Shown in pieces: positions 11,581-22,697 of a stretch of DNA of 64,000 nucleotides. Each line of letters starts with the position of its first letter. Position 1 is the stretch's first letter. The position numbers and the translations under genes are program-made. The stretch is taken from positions 70,317,501 through 70,381,500 of the forward strand of contig OX465601.1 of the NCBI GenBank assembly GCA_950022295.1, written 5' to 3'. This DNA comes from Bromus sterilis (taxonomy: Eukaryota > Streptophyta > Magnoliopsida > Poales > Poaceae). The notes below the pieces were generated by a model, which searched no databases, was not told the origin of the DNA, and was given only the letters and a program-made list of their open reading frames with translations.

Positions 11581-12410
11581 AATTACCCGGCCAGCCCCAC
11601 CTGCCGAGAGCAGGGCTCGAAAGACATGGCCACAATCAGATGGAGCACCAAGTACTCTGAAGAAACTTTGAGGAAGCACAAGACACAAACTCATTTAGTC
11701 TTCACCCGATCGCCAACGATCACCTAAAGACTCGGGGGCTACTCCCATCGGGAGAGCTGCCGCGCATCCGATAAAAGACAGAAACTAACGACAAGGGAAA
11801 CAAATTTTAGCCTACGCTCGACCCTCCGATTCAAGCGTAGCCTCAGGGGCTACTCCCATCGGGAGCGCTGTCGCGCACCCGATAGAACCCACAGTGAAAA
11901 GCTTGGATGGACTCGAAGACAACTCTCGATCGTGAAGGACTCGAACACAGATCTCGGTTACAAAGAAATCGAATACAACTCCTGATCGTCAAGGACTTGA
12001 ACACAGTTTTCGGTTGCTTAAAGGCCCAAAAATAAATTCCATTGGAAAGGATCAAGTACAGTTTACATCATAAAGGATCATTTTCAGTACAAAAAGGACT
12101 CAACTACATTTGGATAGAAGGCATCTCCTGTTACAAGAGGGAATCACCCAAGGAATTAAGACTTCTACATGTGTGCTCATGAGGGGCAATCGACCCTAGT
12201 AAAAGAGCATCACCACAGACAAAGGAAAAGCAAGCCAGCTGAGGATGTCAATGACATAACAAAAGAGTGAAGCTCGACTTATTTGTCGATGCTCCATCAG
12301 CTTCTTCTCCTGCTCCACCAGCTTCTTATCCAGCTGCAGCTGCACGCCTTCTTCTCCGTACGTGCAACCTCTTCCCCGAGTTGCCAGCGAAGATGAGGCC
12401 GCCTCCAGTT
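11581..12410 (+). other. E1 3' region between hairpin array and antisense ORF
   Basis: This is non-coding. It contains two copies of a 'ctcgggggctactcccatcg' type block (11731-11773 and 11842-11885), each ending in a 'gcgca-cccgat' motif, and a weaker direct repeat around 11925 and 11985 ('ctcgatcgtgaaggactcgaacacag' type). The same blocks recur in E2 at 62837 and 62940. The right part holds the downstream side (3' UTR) of the antisense ORF. I see no further gene. Confidence 0.7.
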
Positions 12411-13049
12411 CTACAAGGTCGCTTGGCGCGCTCGTTTAACCGATGGCTTGACATCGAGGTCCTCTTCAGAGCCAGAGGAGGAAGCAGTTGAAGACGGCTC
12501 ACCACCACCACCACCTGAGGAGTCGCCAGAAGATGGAGCCGTAGAAGACGCAGTAGTAGGACTCCTCGACCTTGTGGAGCTGTCGCTACTCGACTCCTGC
12601 CAGTGTGGATCCATGCTATTTCCGCTCGGATCGAACGCGCGGACAGTGACAATGCTTTCTCCGTCAAAACGACAGCTGAGCATATCGCCATCTCGCAGAT
12701 TCAACCGCCGAGCAAACAAACTCCAGCCAGAGCCAAGAAAAATCAAGCGGGAACTATCAACCTCCAAGTCAACATAAGAAGGAGATCGACAGCTCCCTTG
12801 AAGATGCAGAAGCAAGCCATCCAAGCCACGTTCAGAGACAATGGCGGAAAAAGCAGAAGGAAGAAGGATGCGACTGGCGCTCCGGCCACGAACATGCAAA
12901 AGAAAATCATAGCGCCAGAAACCCTCCTCCAAGGGAGAGGAAGAAGGAACTTGCGCCTCACTATGGCGACCACCACGGCATGAGCGTGGTGCACGGCCAC
13001 CATGGCCACGACGAACACGGACACGACCAACACCCCGCCTAGGAACCAT
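12411..13049 (-). CDS. Antisense ORF of E1: B3-like DNA-binding domain protein
   Basis: This intact 212-codon frame runs against pol. The first ATG on the minus strand is at 13049 (context TCATGG). The frame is open back to at least 13109, but without another ATG. Residues 1-43 are Arg/Gly-rich. Residues about 44-144 read as a plant B3 domain: FWRYDF start, RILLPSAF, a central beta-rich part, IFLGSGW, FARRLNLRDGD, CRFDGES, and VRAFDPSGN at the end. About 60 Ser/Gly/acidic residues follow, then a basic KPSVKRARQ near the C-terminus that could be a nuclear-localisation signal. B3 domains bind DNA in plant transcription factors. A role in the element's own regulation or targeting is inference. 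E2 carries the same ORF (63433 on). Pol in the same element has many stops; this ORF has none. A TATA box lies at 13124-13132. Confidence 0.8.
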   Translation of the reverse strand: MVPRRGVGRVRVRRGHGGRAPRSCRGGRHSEAQVPSSSPLEEGFWRYDFLLHVRGRSASRILLPSAFSAIVSERGLDGLLLHLQGSCRSPSYVDLEVDSSRLIFLGSGWSLFARRLNLRDGDMLSCRFDGESIVTVRAFDPSGNSMDPHWQESSSDSSTRSRSPTTASSTAPSSGDSSGGGGGEPSSTASSSGSEEDLDVKPSVKRARQATL

Positions 13050-13123
13050 GAGAAGAAGAAGAGAAGAAGGAAGAAGCAAAGGAGCAAGCTGGATGGAGGT
13101 GAAACGCAATGGAAGAGAACGCC

Positions 13124-13132
13124 TTATTTATA
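13124..13132 (-). promoter_or_regulatory. TATA box upstream of the antisense B3-like ORF
   Basis: TATAAATAA reads on the minus strand about 75 bp upstream of the ATG at 13049. A start site 25-35 bp downstream (about 13095-13100) would give a leader of about 50 nt in which the 13049 ATG is the first ATG. A pyrimidine-rich leader (minus strand, about 13050-13085) fits a plant 5' UTR. Confidence 0.6.
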
Positions 13133-14280
13133 GAACACAAAAACCTCCCAGCGCGGAGAAGCCGAGACGACAGCAGCAATTAATTCAAAAGACCAAACGT
13201 CGCAGACGTCTCAAATTCCAAGACCAAGATGCTTTCCCACGGGACGCACTGTGCATGAGACGCGTCAATTCACGCGCGTTCCCAACGCGCGTATCGGAAA
13301 CCCAACCAGCGCCTGCCGCATGCCACAACGGTCATCATTATGACCGGTCACGAAGACGTGACGGGTCACTGGCGAGGCATCCCTGACAGCCATCAAGCAG
13401 AGGCATCGTCACCCTGACAAGCGGCGAAGAAAACCAACGGACATCTAAGCTTTGAGATTCTATCAGATCTTTTTCCCGACGAAGAAAAACATCACACTCC
13501 CATCGGAAGAGTACATCATAAAAGAGTCTCGGGTGCTCCCTCACCTGAAGGTCAGCAATGTGCTCGAGTGACCCCTCGCACTCATGAGAGTCTCGGGTGC
13601 TCCCTCAACCCGACGCAAGACAAACATGCATGCGCCAAGATCATACGGCGTTACGAGTATCAGGTGCTCCCTCACCTCAAGAGCCGAAATTGCATTCGAG
13701 TGATTACTCGCGAAAAACCCCCCGCCTGAGCACTCGAAACAAGCTCCTCGGGTGAATGAGTGAACAACTCGCTTGATGTTTTGTTCCAAGCGGGTGCAAT
13801 GCTATAAGGCTCCGCGCCTCAAAAACACACATTCCTGGAACACGACACACTGTGCCCAGATGCCACGCAAGATTAGCGTGTAGGTAAGACCCCGCTGCGA
13901 AGTTCGGCCGGGCTGGGACTTGCCGAAGAGAGATTTCACTCCCAACCTTTTCCATGCGCTGCGCATGATAGAAAAAGCCGGGCGGACGCGCCTTAGGCTA
14001 TGCACATTACTGGCGGCAAATGAACACCGTAAGACCTGAAGCGGCCGGACTTTTTCTTGACACCAGTGTTCCAAGCTCACGTCGAGGGACATGGGTTTGA
14101 TTGGGCTACTGTGGTATTTTCCCTAGTGCAATTCACCAAGGCTCGACCAGTCGACTCCTTGGGCCCTTTCAGCTTAGCATCCCTCGAAACAGGTTTTGTC
14201 ATGGCCACCAGACTGCCAGCGACCCGCGGATGTGCCGCGCATACCTATAACCGACAAATGAATGTACTCGAGTCCCCCAG
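13133..14280 (+). other. E1 3' non-coding region before the polypurine tract
   Basis: I see no gene here. Three imperfect copies of a 'ctcgggtgctccctcac' phrase occur at about 13528, 13590 and 13660, spaced by about 65 bp. On the minus strand the first 100 bp or so are the probable upstream promoter region of the antisense ORF. The rest is unique sequence of the element. Confidence 0.6.
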
Positions 14281-14295
14281 GCACTCGGGGGCTAC
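14281..14295 (+). promoter_or_regulatory. Polypurine tract of E1
   Basis: GCACTCGGGGGCTAC lies directly before the 3' LTR and is the plus-strand primer site. The first 11 bases equal the repeated core of the hairpin array. A complementary CCCCC lies just upstream (14275-14279), so the site itself can fold. Confidence 0.75.
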
Positions 14296-14726
14296 TGACG
14301 AGGGGGTGACCCCACGACTCCTACGGATGAGCCTACCTGGTTTCCATGAAGACAGAAGGCCCATGAAGATACAACCTCGACCCGCTAATTGGCACCGACG
14401 TAGGAGTCTACGACTCACAAGGAAGGTGCGAAGACCTGTCGTACGGAGCAAGCTAGGGTTAGGAAAGCTTACCTGTAAACGTAGATGAACTCCCCGAGAC
14501 CTAGCCCAGTATATAAGGGCAAGGAGGGGCGACGCCAGAGAGGTGGAATATCATCTGTAACCCTAGCCTTGAGCGCTCCAGCCTTGGCATCCCCTGTAAT
14601 CGCATCTCCCCCATATCAAGCAGGAGCGTGCCTCCCTGTTTGCCGACGAGCTATCGTCCAACCTGTGCCTCTCATGACTAACCCAGGGTCCCTGACCATG
14701 GGGTTTGCCGGGGTTGATCCCCGTCA
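14296..14726 (+). repeat. 3' LTR of E1
   Basis: This 431-bp LTR begins TGACGAGG and ends CCCCGTCA. Against the 5' LTR it lacks 7 bp near 14612 and has about 10 substitutions by eye. AGGTG follows at 14727-14731. Confidence 0.96.
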
Positions 14727-14731
14727 AGGTG
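14727..14731. repeat. Target-site duplication AGGTG, right of E1
   Basis: This is identical to 5503-5507 and joins directly to the continuing Athila D sequence. Confidence 0.97.
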
Positions 14732-15612
14732 GAAGCGTCAACTTTCAATACTTACATTAGTCCGAAGAGCTCATGCACTTATTATCGGCAACTCTCGATC
14801 TAATGAGGAGGTTCACAAAGAGATAAGTACTCCGAGAAGGAATGTATGGGGGTTTGGTTATCCTTGCGCATCATCGACTCATGGTACGTGAGTGTACTCT
14901 AATATCCGATCCCTCAAAAGATTAGTGATCGATCTAGTAGCTAGAGTTCTCAACTAGTCTTGTAGTTTTTGAAAATAAACACGGATTAACCAAAATACGA
15001 AACCTATGACTAATAGGCTAGAGCTCTTGACACCAAAAGTTCAAACATTACTCACAACAATACCTCAAAACTATTGCAAGTTACTACTACAAATTGAATA
15101 GCAACCTCAATTACCTACTTTCAAGACAAGACACAACTCAGTGCAACAACCAACTCTCTTAATAAGATAAACATGAAAACTAAAGAGAGTTCCAGCAACA
15201 AACTAAACTAAACTAAAGCTCTTGAAAAAGATAAACATGAAAATTAAGAGCTAAACATGGCAGTAGCTTGAAAAGATAAAGAACACACTACAGAAGAAAG
15301 ATAAGCATGTAAAATCCTATGATGTGTTCTAGTTTAAAGTGGAGCGTTTCTCTCCCATACAAAGTAAGCTAGGGTCTAACTTGTTATGAACAACAAGAAA
15401 AGCTAAAGAAAACTAAAAAGTAAACCTAAGAGCGAGACGCTCCAAGCATAGCTCATAACGCATGAAGTGATAAAAATATAGTGAGACGGAGGACAAACTG
15501 ATGATTGTTGATGGAGAAGGGGATGCACGGGGGCATCCCCAAGTTTAGACGCTTGAGTCTCCTTGAATATTTATTGGGCATGCATGGGGGCATCCCCAAG
15601 CTTGAGCGTTTG
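14732..15612 (-). mobile_element. Athila-type element D, 3' non-coding region (piece 2 of 3)
   Basis: The sequence is the reverse complement of about 32860-33720 of element A. It includes the A-rich stretch at 15100-15300 and two copies of a 'catccccaagctt' type motif at about 15530 and 15590. On the element strand these read AAGCTTGGGGATGC, close to the Athila polypurine tract. No coding frame is seen. The piece ends at the solo Tekay LTR, where GTTTG (15608-15612) is duplicated. Confidence 0.85.
15608..15612. repeat. Target-site duplication GTTTG, left of solo LTR
   Basis: GTTTG recurs at 19381-19385, directly after the LTR end at 19380. Confidence 0.96.
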
Positions 15613-18600
15613 TGTCACAACCCCAAGATAGGTATGTGTTAGGGTTAGTTTATTCCTTTGCATCATGTGAAAAATTTCAAAAGAAATCCAAATGGGGAAA
15701 GCAGAAAAGCCCTAATTGAATTTAATTAAATTGCGAGACAAAAATTGCTTCCAAAAATTCCTCTGTTATTTTTGAAAAGTCTTATAAATATGCATGATCA
15801 CATATAAAGTGAAGTGGGTCCCACTTCATGCACCGAGATTTTTCAAAAATTCCAAACAGGGCTTGGAAATTAAATAAATACCCTATTTGATTTTAAATTC
15901 AAATTATTTGAATTTCAAAAATCTCCAAAACTTGTGAGTGGCTAGTTATATGCCATGGAAGTCTAAATTAAAATTTTGGGGATTTTATAAAATGCCTTGC
16001 TATTTTTTTATATTATTCAAAGCAAAACAAATAAACAGAAAATAAAACAGAGATAATTGGAAAAGGAAAAGAGCCCACTCACCTGGGCCCAGTGGCCATT
16101 TCGGCCCAGCCCAAAAGGGCAGCCCCGTCTTCTTCCCAGGACAACCAGGCAGGCTGGTCGCCGGCGGGCACCGCATGGCCGCCAGGCAGCTACCTGGTTG
16201 CCCCCTTCACCCTAACCGGCGACGTGGAGACCCTGGAGGAGCCCCAAGACCGTTTCCCCTCTCTCTGGTCGCCTGCACCTCCTCCTCGTCGAGATTCCAC
16301 CACACCCGAGCGCCCGACGTCGCCGTCGTCGTGTCTCTGCGTGGCCACCGTGCCCCTAGAGCTGCGCCAAGTTGTCCAAGACGATCCCGAAGCCGTCCTT
16401 GTCTTCGCGCCCGTTCAATTGAAGCCAAGGAGCTTCCACGGCGACGCCCGCTTCGTTCTCCTCCGCTGCAACCGAAGCTCTCCGGCGAGCGATTCCACTC
16501 CGTCCCGCCACCCTCCGGCCTCCCCGTCGGCTCCAGTAGCACCAGGGTGAGCTCCCAGTTCGCCCCAACTCCTCCGCGCATCTCGCCGTAGCCCGTAGCC
16601 CCGTGCCCCCCTCTCCAGTACTCCGGCCGCCGCAAAACATCGTCGTAGCCGTGGTCTAGAGCTCCCCTGTGACCCCCTGCTAGCTTTCCTAGAGGCGCAC
16701 GAGCGCGAGACGCGCTCCGGCGTCTCCCTTTGCTCGTCCCGTGGCTGAAATCGCATTCCGGCGAACCCCTCCACCGTGGTCGTGGTCGCCGGCGGCATTA
16801 TTCCGGCGGCCCGGTTAATTAACCTAATCACCCCCTAACCCCACCCTAAACAACCACAGACAGGTGGGGCCCAACCCCTTAATTAAACCACGGTTTAATT
16901 TAAACAGGGGATTAACCCCCTATGACACTGACAAGGGGACCCCATTGGTCAGAGCCCCCCCACGTCAGCATGACCTCATGCTGACGCAATAAAGCCCCTG
17001 TCCAGATTAAAAATAATTCCAGAAAATCCAAAAATTGATTAAAACTTCAATAAATCATAGAAAATTCATATTAACTCCAAATTGGACAAATAATATATGA
17101 AATATTATCAGAAAATGCAAGGATTATGAATATGCAACTTGTTTCTATGTTTGACCATTTTAAAATGGATGAACAGTAGGAAACATGCATATGGCATAAT
17201 TTGAATTTGAATTTGAAGTTTGAATTTGCATTCCAAATGCAATACACTTAAATTAAGATGAATTTTCCACAAACCAGTAGCATTCACATCATGGACAACT
17301 ATATCATGTGCTTGTGCATTCTATTTCAATGTTGCCCCCCCTTTGTTGATGATTGTTTCGGTAACAGAGTTTCCGAGACGGAGGTCACCCCCGAAGGAGA
17401 AGACCGTTAAACCTGTGTATCATCAGCAAGGCAAGCAAACCCCATTGATCATGTCTATAAGATCCTACTTCCCTCTCAGTCTCGCTTATGCATGTTTAGG
17501 AGATCACCGAGACACGTTCTTTCGCATAGTTGAACCCATTTCTATGCATGACCTATCATTTTGTCACCGTATTAAGCAAACCACAATCCTAGCAGATATA
17601 GGAGTTGAATGATGAGCATGTGCCCCCTGCAACTGTTACTGCTTATTGCTGCTTAGTGATACAATGAGGTTACTTTGATTGCGAGTCGGGATGGAATGTT
17701 CACAGTGTTGTTGTTGTTAACGTGTTGGTGAATCCACCCTAAACAAAAGTGAACGATGAGAGGCTGTGTAGGAGTACACGGTGGGTTGTCTCGTTGAACA
17801 CCGCCTTAAGCCCGAGTTCTTGTATGGTAATCCAAGAAAAAGAGTACAACCACACATTGGGCTCACTGACCCCTCTCGGCCTAGTACCTTAATCCGTGTT
17901 GACGTCCAGGAGTCACATTTGTCTGGGCTTTCCATTTGTCATATGCATATAAAAAGAATGAATGAAAGATTGCATCATATAGATATGTGGGTGGACCTGT
18001 GAGGCAGTGAAACCACCTGGCAAAGGTGGCGTCTCGGTCACTTGCATTGTTTGAGTCCGTTTCGTTGATCCGGCCGGGCTCTCGAGCGGAGGCAACTCAG
18101 ATAGTCGACTCCTGGAATAGACCGGTTGTGAGAGAAGTGTCGTGGTGAACATCCTCGCCGGCACCCCTTGAATGGTGACGAGACCTGGCGGTAACTGATG
18201 GTCATGTGTGTGTAGTTTACACCCTTGCAAGGTTAACAAAACTATTCGAATAGCCGCGTCCGCGGTCATGGACTACTTGGAATCTGTACCTGATTATTAG
18301 ACAACTTGAATGGATACTCAAAAACTCGCAAGATAAGCGTGAGTGCTATGGCGTGCTTCCTCGTGGGGAAGTCGAGGAAGTACCCATAGTGGTGTATTGG
18401 CTGGAGACTTGGTAGTGGACTCGTGTACGCTTCTCACCTCAAGTCTGGTACTCGTAGTACAGGACTAGACAAGTCAAAGCTGGCACTTATGCATGTTGAA
18501 ACCCCACCTCCCTTTACCTTTAAACTTGAGCATGAGTAGTATAGTTCTGATGTAAGTCTTGCTGAGTACGACTTTGTAATCACGTTTGCTTATTCTATGT

Positions 18601-19380
18601 TTTAGATGAGAACCCAGACCCCGATGGAGTCACCTTCCTGAAGCTCGACGTTGACCATTGTAGTATAGTTCCAGACATCAGTTTGGTCCCTCGTGGAAGG
18701 GCATGTATGTTGAACAAGGCTTCTCTAAGCCATTTGTTAAACTTGTCTGTACTCAGACCTAATTTTCTTCCGTTGTTTGATGTAATGTTGGATCACAGAC
18801 TCGTGATCTCTTTGTGTACTCTATGTAAGTCAATAAAGATATACTTTGTAGAGTAATGTGATGATACCTGCTGTTCACACTAGACATGTATGTTGCGTGT
18901 ATGATTATAACGTGCATGTCTTAGTGTGGGTTCTCGATAGATTGGTTGTGATCTTGCCGACGGTCTTTCATACACCAAGTGGCCCTTAGATGTGCGCAGC
19001 TTGGGGCATCGCGATGCGATTGCTCGTGACTCTGTCACGTGGCACACTTTGTTGTATGATCGAGCCCGCCCGAGACCCCGACTAAGTGATCGGGCTGGAG
19101 TCTGTTTATGTAAGTGTTATAATTAAATCGTTAATATGACTGAGGCGACTTGTCTATGAGTATGGGATTTCACCACCCATAATCATTTAGACTTGTGAGC
19201 GGGCGATGACGACCCATCTCAGTTGATCATCCGGCCTGAATGGGATGCCCCTCACGTACGATGCTTTCCGAGAGTGTTCTGTGCCTGGCCTTGTCTGCTT
19301 AGACAAGTGGGTACGACTCTCGGCTCTCCATATGATTGAGTTATGACTGGAATTACATACGCATATTCCGGGTCCCGACA
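15613..19380 (+). mobile_element. Solo LTR, Del/Tekay-type chromovirus
   Basis: This 3768-bp LTR begins TGTCACAACCCC and ends GGGTCCCGACA, with matching 5-bp duplications and no internal domain. That is the product of recombination between two LTRs of one element. It is a diverged relative of the LTRs at 35116 and 43983. It has a GC-rich core (about 16085-16800), a 'CCTCCCCGTCGGCTCC' block followed by a GTGAGCTC splice-donor-like site at 16547, and a 'tcaataaagat' polyadenylation-type signal near 18832. Several open frames exist in the GC-rich core, but none is a recognisable protein, and both strands are open there because of base composition. Confidence 0.94.
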
Positions 19381-19385
19381 GTTTG
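19381..19385. repeat. Target-site duplication GTTTG, right of solo LTR
   Basis: This is identical to 15608-15612. The Athila D sequence continues directly from it. Confidence 0.96.
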
Positions 19386-20103
19386 ACACTCCCGGATCTT
19401 CTTTCATCATCTTCCCTCGCACACTTGAAAACTCCCTTCATACATAACACATCATAAGCTGATTCGAGAGGTTAGTACCCTTAATAAAATAATTTTCCTC
19501 TAATGGAAATAAAGATATTATTGAAGAGGTACAGTTTCTCAACATTGAATTTTTTTTTTGCAAAGAAAGAGCAAGCTTAAGGTTTGAAAAATTAAGGAAA
19601 GGCAAAACGTGGCAGAATCTGTGAAAAACAGAACAACAGGTAGTAAATAAATTTTTTGGGGTACTTCTGCAAATCAAATATAAAAACTCAAAACATATGA
19701 AAGTTTCAAAATTGTATAGAGCATGTTGTGTAAAAAATTCAGCTCAAAAAGGTGAACTGGTGATTTGTTTTGATTTTTTTCGTCAAGACAACATAATCTG
19801 TTTCTGGACAGCATGTCACAACTTTTGCTTCCCTTATCATAAGAGGCTAGACTTGGCACAAAGCTTGAAAATAAAGATACAATGATGTTGCTACAGTAGT
19901 AACAATCATCAAGACCACTAAAAACAGAAGTAAAAACATCTTGGGTTGCCTCCGAACAAGCGCTTTCTTTTACGCCTTGAAGCTAGGCATAAAGAAAAAA
20001 GAGAAATCAAAGGTCCCCGAGATCATTGGAGTCATAAAAACCTTTGAATTGATTTTCAACAAGCTCAATCTTATTTTTTCCTAGGGAAGAGGTACTTACC
20101 TTT
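19386..20103 (-). mobile_element. Athila-type element D, 3' non-coding region (piece 3 of 3)
   Basis: This is the non-coding sequence that follows the gag-protease frame on the minus strand. It is homologous to about 32140-32830 of element A (shared 'ttgtgacatgctgtccag' and 'gatgttgctac' regions). RT and integrase, which should lie here in an autonomous Athila element, are absent. Confidence 0.82.
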
Positions 20104-20838
20104 TTATTTTACACGTAAGCATATGTGCCCCTTACCAATATCAATGAAGCCCTTCATAGCTCGTAGGAAGTCCCTTCGAAGCATGATGTTACTTTGGTTT
20201 GGCTCCATGACGAAGAAATCCGTCGTTGCAACCCTATTAAGGAATGCAACTTGGACTTCTTTTACCTTTCCCTTAATCTCTGAAATATCTCCATTAGCAT
20301 AAGATGACAATTTATCCATGTCTAGTTTCAAAGAATCATAAACTATTTTTGGCATTGTAGAAACCATGGATCCAATATCACAAAAAGCAAGGAAGTCTTG
20401 GTTAGAGATGCTAATCCTAACAAAAGGCTCCCAATCGTCATCTATCTCCAACATTTCTTTCTTGTTGGACTTAAGTTCCTCTACCTTTCTCAAGTCTAGA
20501 GCATCCATCCTCTTTTCAATAGTGGCAAGTCTATCTACAACAGTGACAATGTTGCGATCATAAACAAAATAACTAGATAGACCATGCAAAATATCAAGAG
20601 CTCTAGCTTCATCACACTCTAAAAAGTCTCCTTCAGCTATAATATCAAGAGAGTGTTTACACCACTTAAAAAGACCATGGTAAAAATTTCTAAGCACAAT
20701 TTTTATAGGTATCCAAGGCATAATTCTCTTATGTGCGTCAGAAATCTTGTCTCATGCCTTCTTAATATTTTCTCCATCCCTTTGACAGAAATCTAGAACT
20801 TCCGATTCCCTCAAATCACCAAGTCCTAACATGTTCAT
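20104..20838 (-). pseudogene. gag-protease remnant of Athila element D
   Basis: On the minus strand an ATG at 20838 opens a frame with one internal TGA, at a position that looks like a former Trp codon. It reopens through the ATG at 20721 for 205 codons to a stop at 20104. The start resembles an Athila gag tail (RESEVLDFCQRDGEN, then NFYHGL). The rest holds a retroviral-type aspartic protease with FCDIGSMVSTMP as the active-site region; the usual form is D-x-G-A/S, so the DIGSM form may be altered. Most of gag, and all of RT, RNase H and integrase, are missing. It is a non-autonomous or internally deleted element. Homologous regions are 31057-32136 and 49654-51075. Confidence 0.82.
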
Positions 20839-20987
20839 CTAAACAAGAAGGACTACTAAAAGCAAGGTAAATATTTTTTTTGTAATCATGATAAAGGACA
20901 TTAAAATAAAAACTGAAAGGTAAACTAACAAGACTAAAAAGAAAAGGTAAAAGATAGTGTGCAAGTCCCCTATCTTGTCACTCGGAG

Positions 20988-21005
20988 TCCCCGGCAATGG
21001 CGCCA
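20988..21005 (-). promoter_or_regulatory. Primer-binding site of Athila element D
   Basis: The minus strand reads TGGCGCCATTGCCGGGGA, ten bases inside the LTR. It is the tRNA-Asp-type site used by Athila-like elements, with one change from TGGCGCCGTTGCCGGGGA seen in element A. Confidence 0.85.
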
Positions 21006-21015
21006 GAAATTTGCT

Positions 21016-22697
21016 TGATGGCGTGGAAGTGATAATGGCTTGTCGCCCTTCGTTAGTTACCCCAAGTGGAAGGTGAGATGTAGGATAGCAGCAAATTTCC
21101 CTCAGTGAAGATACCGAGGTTTATGTCTCCAGTAGGACTCCGATAGTGATAAGTAGGTGGCGAAGTGAACAATGGCGCCGTTCACAACCTCAGGGTTGCT
21201 TACTTTACCTGGACCTGGACACGACACAAATAACTTTGCTCCCAACAAAGTTCAGAGTGGTTGTCAACCTCTCTAGCCTTGTTGTTTACAAAGGATCAAA
21301 TACAAGGGATAAAGGGTAATAGTGATAGAAACTAAAAAGTAAAAGCAGGAAATAAATTGAGCGTGAAAACAGTGATGAGAATATGGACCGGGGTCCCGTG
21401 ATGTTCACTAGTGATGTCTCTCTCCCAAAAGAAGATAACACTTCTATGCGAGGTAAATAAATCACAACTGGGCAATTGACAGGATTAAAAATGCACCCCA
21501 ATGCTAACTATGCTACAAAGAAAGGAAGAGGCTCAAAAGCATGGGCGGTACGCCAAAATAAGTAGACCGAAATCCAACTGCATCTACTACTAATCATCCA
21601 CCTTGAGATATCTATCTAGAACATCTCGCTGGTATTAAGTTGCGAGCCCCACCCAAATTGTAAACCCAAAGCAATAGACAATTGCATTAAAAGAACTTTG
21701 CGTAAAGTAAACAATCCTTGCAACCGCGGTTACAAGCACCGTTGTTTTCCCCTTGTGTCAACAACACATCCCCTAGACTCATGTTTCTGTCACTCAAGCT
21801 AGTCATCAGGGGGCATGAACCCACAATCGAGCATAACGTTCCCTCTTGGAGTCACTACCTACTACTTGGCCTAAGCAATAAACAACAACGGAGAACATGC
21901 AAGAATTACTCAAGAACATAAATATAAAAGATAAGAACCAAATATATTACTCAATCACAAACTGAACATAGTCTCATAATCCATCAAATCTCAGCAAACT
22001 CAGCATAGCAACAACAGAAAATTACATATGTGCCTTGATCATGTAGGGCAGCTCACAAGGTCTAATCCATGAAGAACAAAGAGGGGAGGAGAACATCACA
22101 TAGCTACTGATCATGGACCCATGGTCCAAGGTAGACTACTCACGGATCATCCGGGCAGCGTCCATGGTGGAGGAGAGGCTCCCGGAGGTCAATCCTCCCT
22201 CCGACAGGGTGCCGGGAAGAGGTCTGCTGGCGCTCCCGATCTTGGAAGCGCGGAGGCGGTGGAATAGAGGAAAGATCGCGAAAAAGGGTTCTGTCTTCGA
22301 AAGAATCCCGTCACCGAGAATAAATAGGTGAAGGGGGGGGGCAGCCAGGGGGCCCACCAGGTGTCCAAGCGCCCCCTGGCGCGGCCAAGCCCTAGGGCGC
22401 GCCACCAGGGCGCCTGGACCCCTGGTGGTGGCCCTCTGGCCCCACCTAGGTGTTTCCGGAAGGTTCTTCTACGCTGATTTTTATCAGATTTTTCCTGATT
22501 TTTTGGAGAACTTTTGATATGGGGGAAACCTGAAATAGAAAAACAACAGAAAACAGGAACTGGCACTATGGTGCACTGAGTTAATAAGTTAGTCCAAATA
22601 TGATCAAAAGTGTATGAAAGTGTATCTAGATCATAGCAATAACACACAAAACATGCATGGAGCAAGCAGAAATTATAGATACGTTTGGGACGTATCA
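21016..22697 (-). repeat. 5' LTR of Athila element D
   Basis: This 1682-bp LTR, in minus orientation, begins TGATACGTCCC at 22697 and ends CCATCA at 21016. It is related to the LTRs at 29290, 47990 and 54372. Its end most resembles the end of the 47990 LTR. The next bases on the right (GCAGG, 22698-22702) would be the target duplication. The partner lies left of the window, so this cannot be checked. Confidence 0.9.

Larger units (their letters stand above)
5508..14726 (+). mobile_element. Complete Tat-lineage Gypsy retrotransposon E1
   Basis: E1 is 9219 bp with matching LTRs (5508-5945 and 14296-14726), a 5-bp duplication, a primer-binding site, a polypurine tract, decayed gag-like, protease, RT, RNase H and integrase regions, a tandem hairpin array, and an antisense B3-like ORF. 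The LTRs begin TGACG and end CGTCA. By eye the LTRs differ by about 10 substitutions plus one 7-bp indel in about 431 bp (about 2.3%), a moderately young insertion. It is inserted in Athila element D. A second copy of the family (E2) begins at 56713. Confidence 0.97.

Noticed and set aside
12448..12983. Plus-strand frames across the B3-like ORF (also 63470-63796)
   Set aside because: They are shadows. The pattern of synonymous changes fits the minus-strand frame, and only that frame has domain motifs.
16092..16831. Overlapping open frames on both strands in the solo Tekay LTR
   Set aside because: They are explained by the GC-rich LTR core; none is conserved in the related LTRs.
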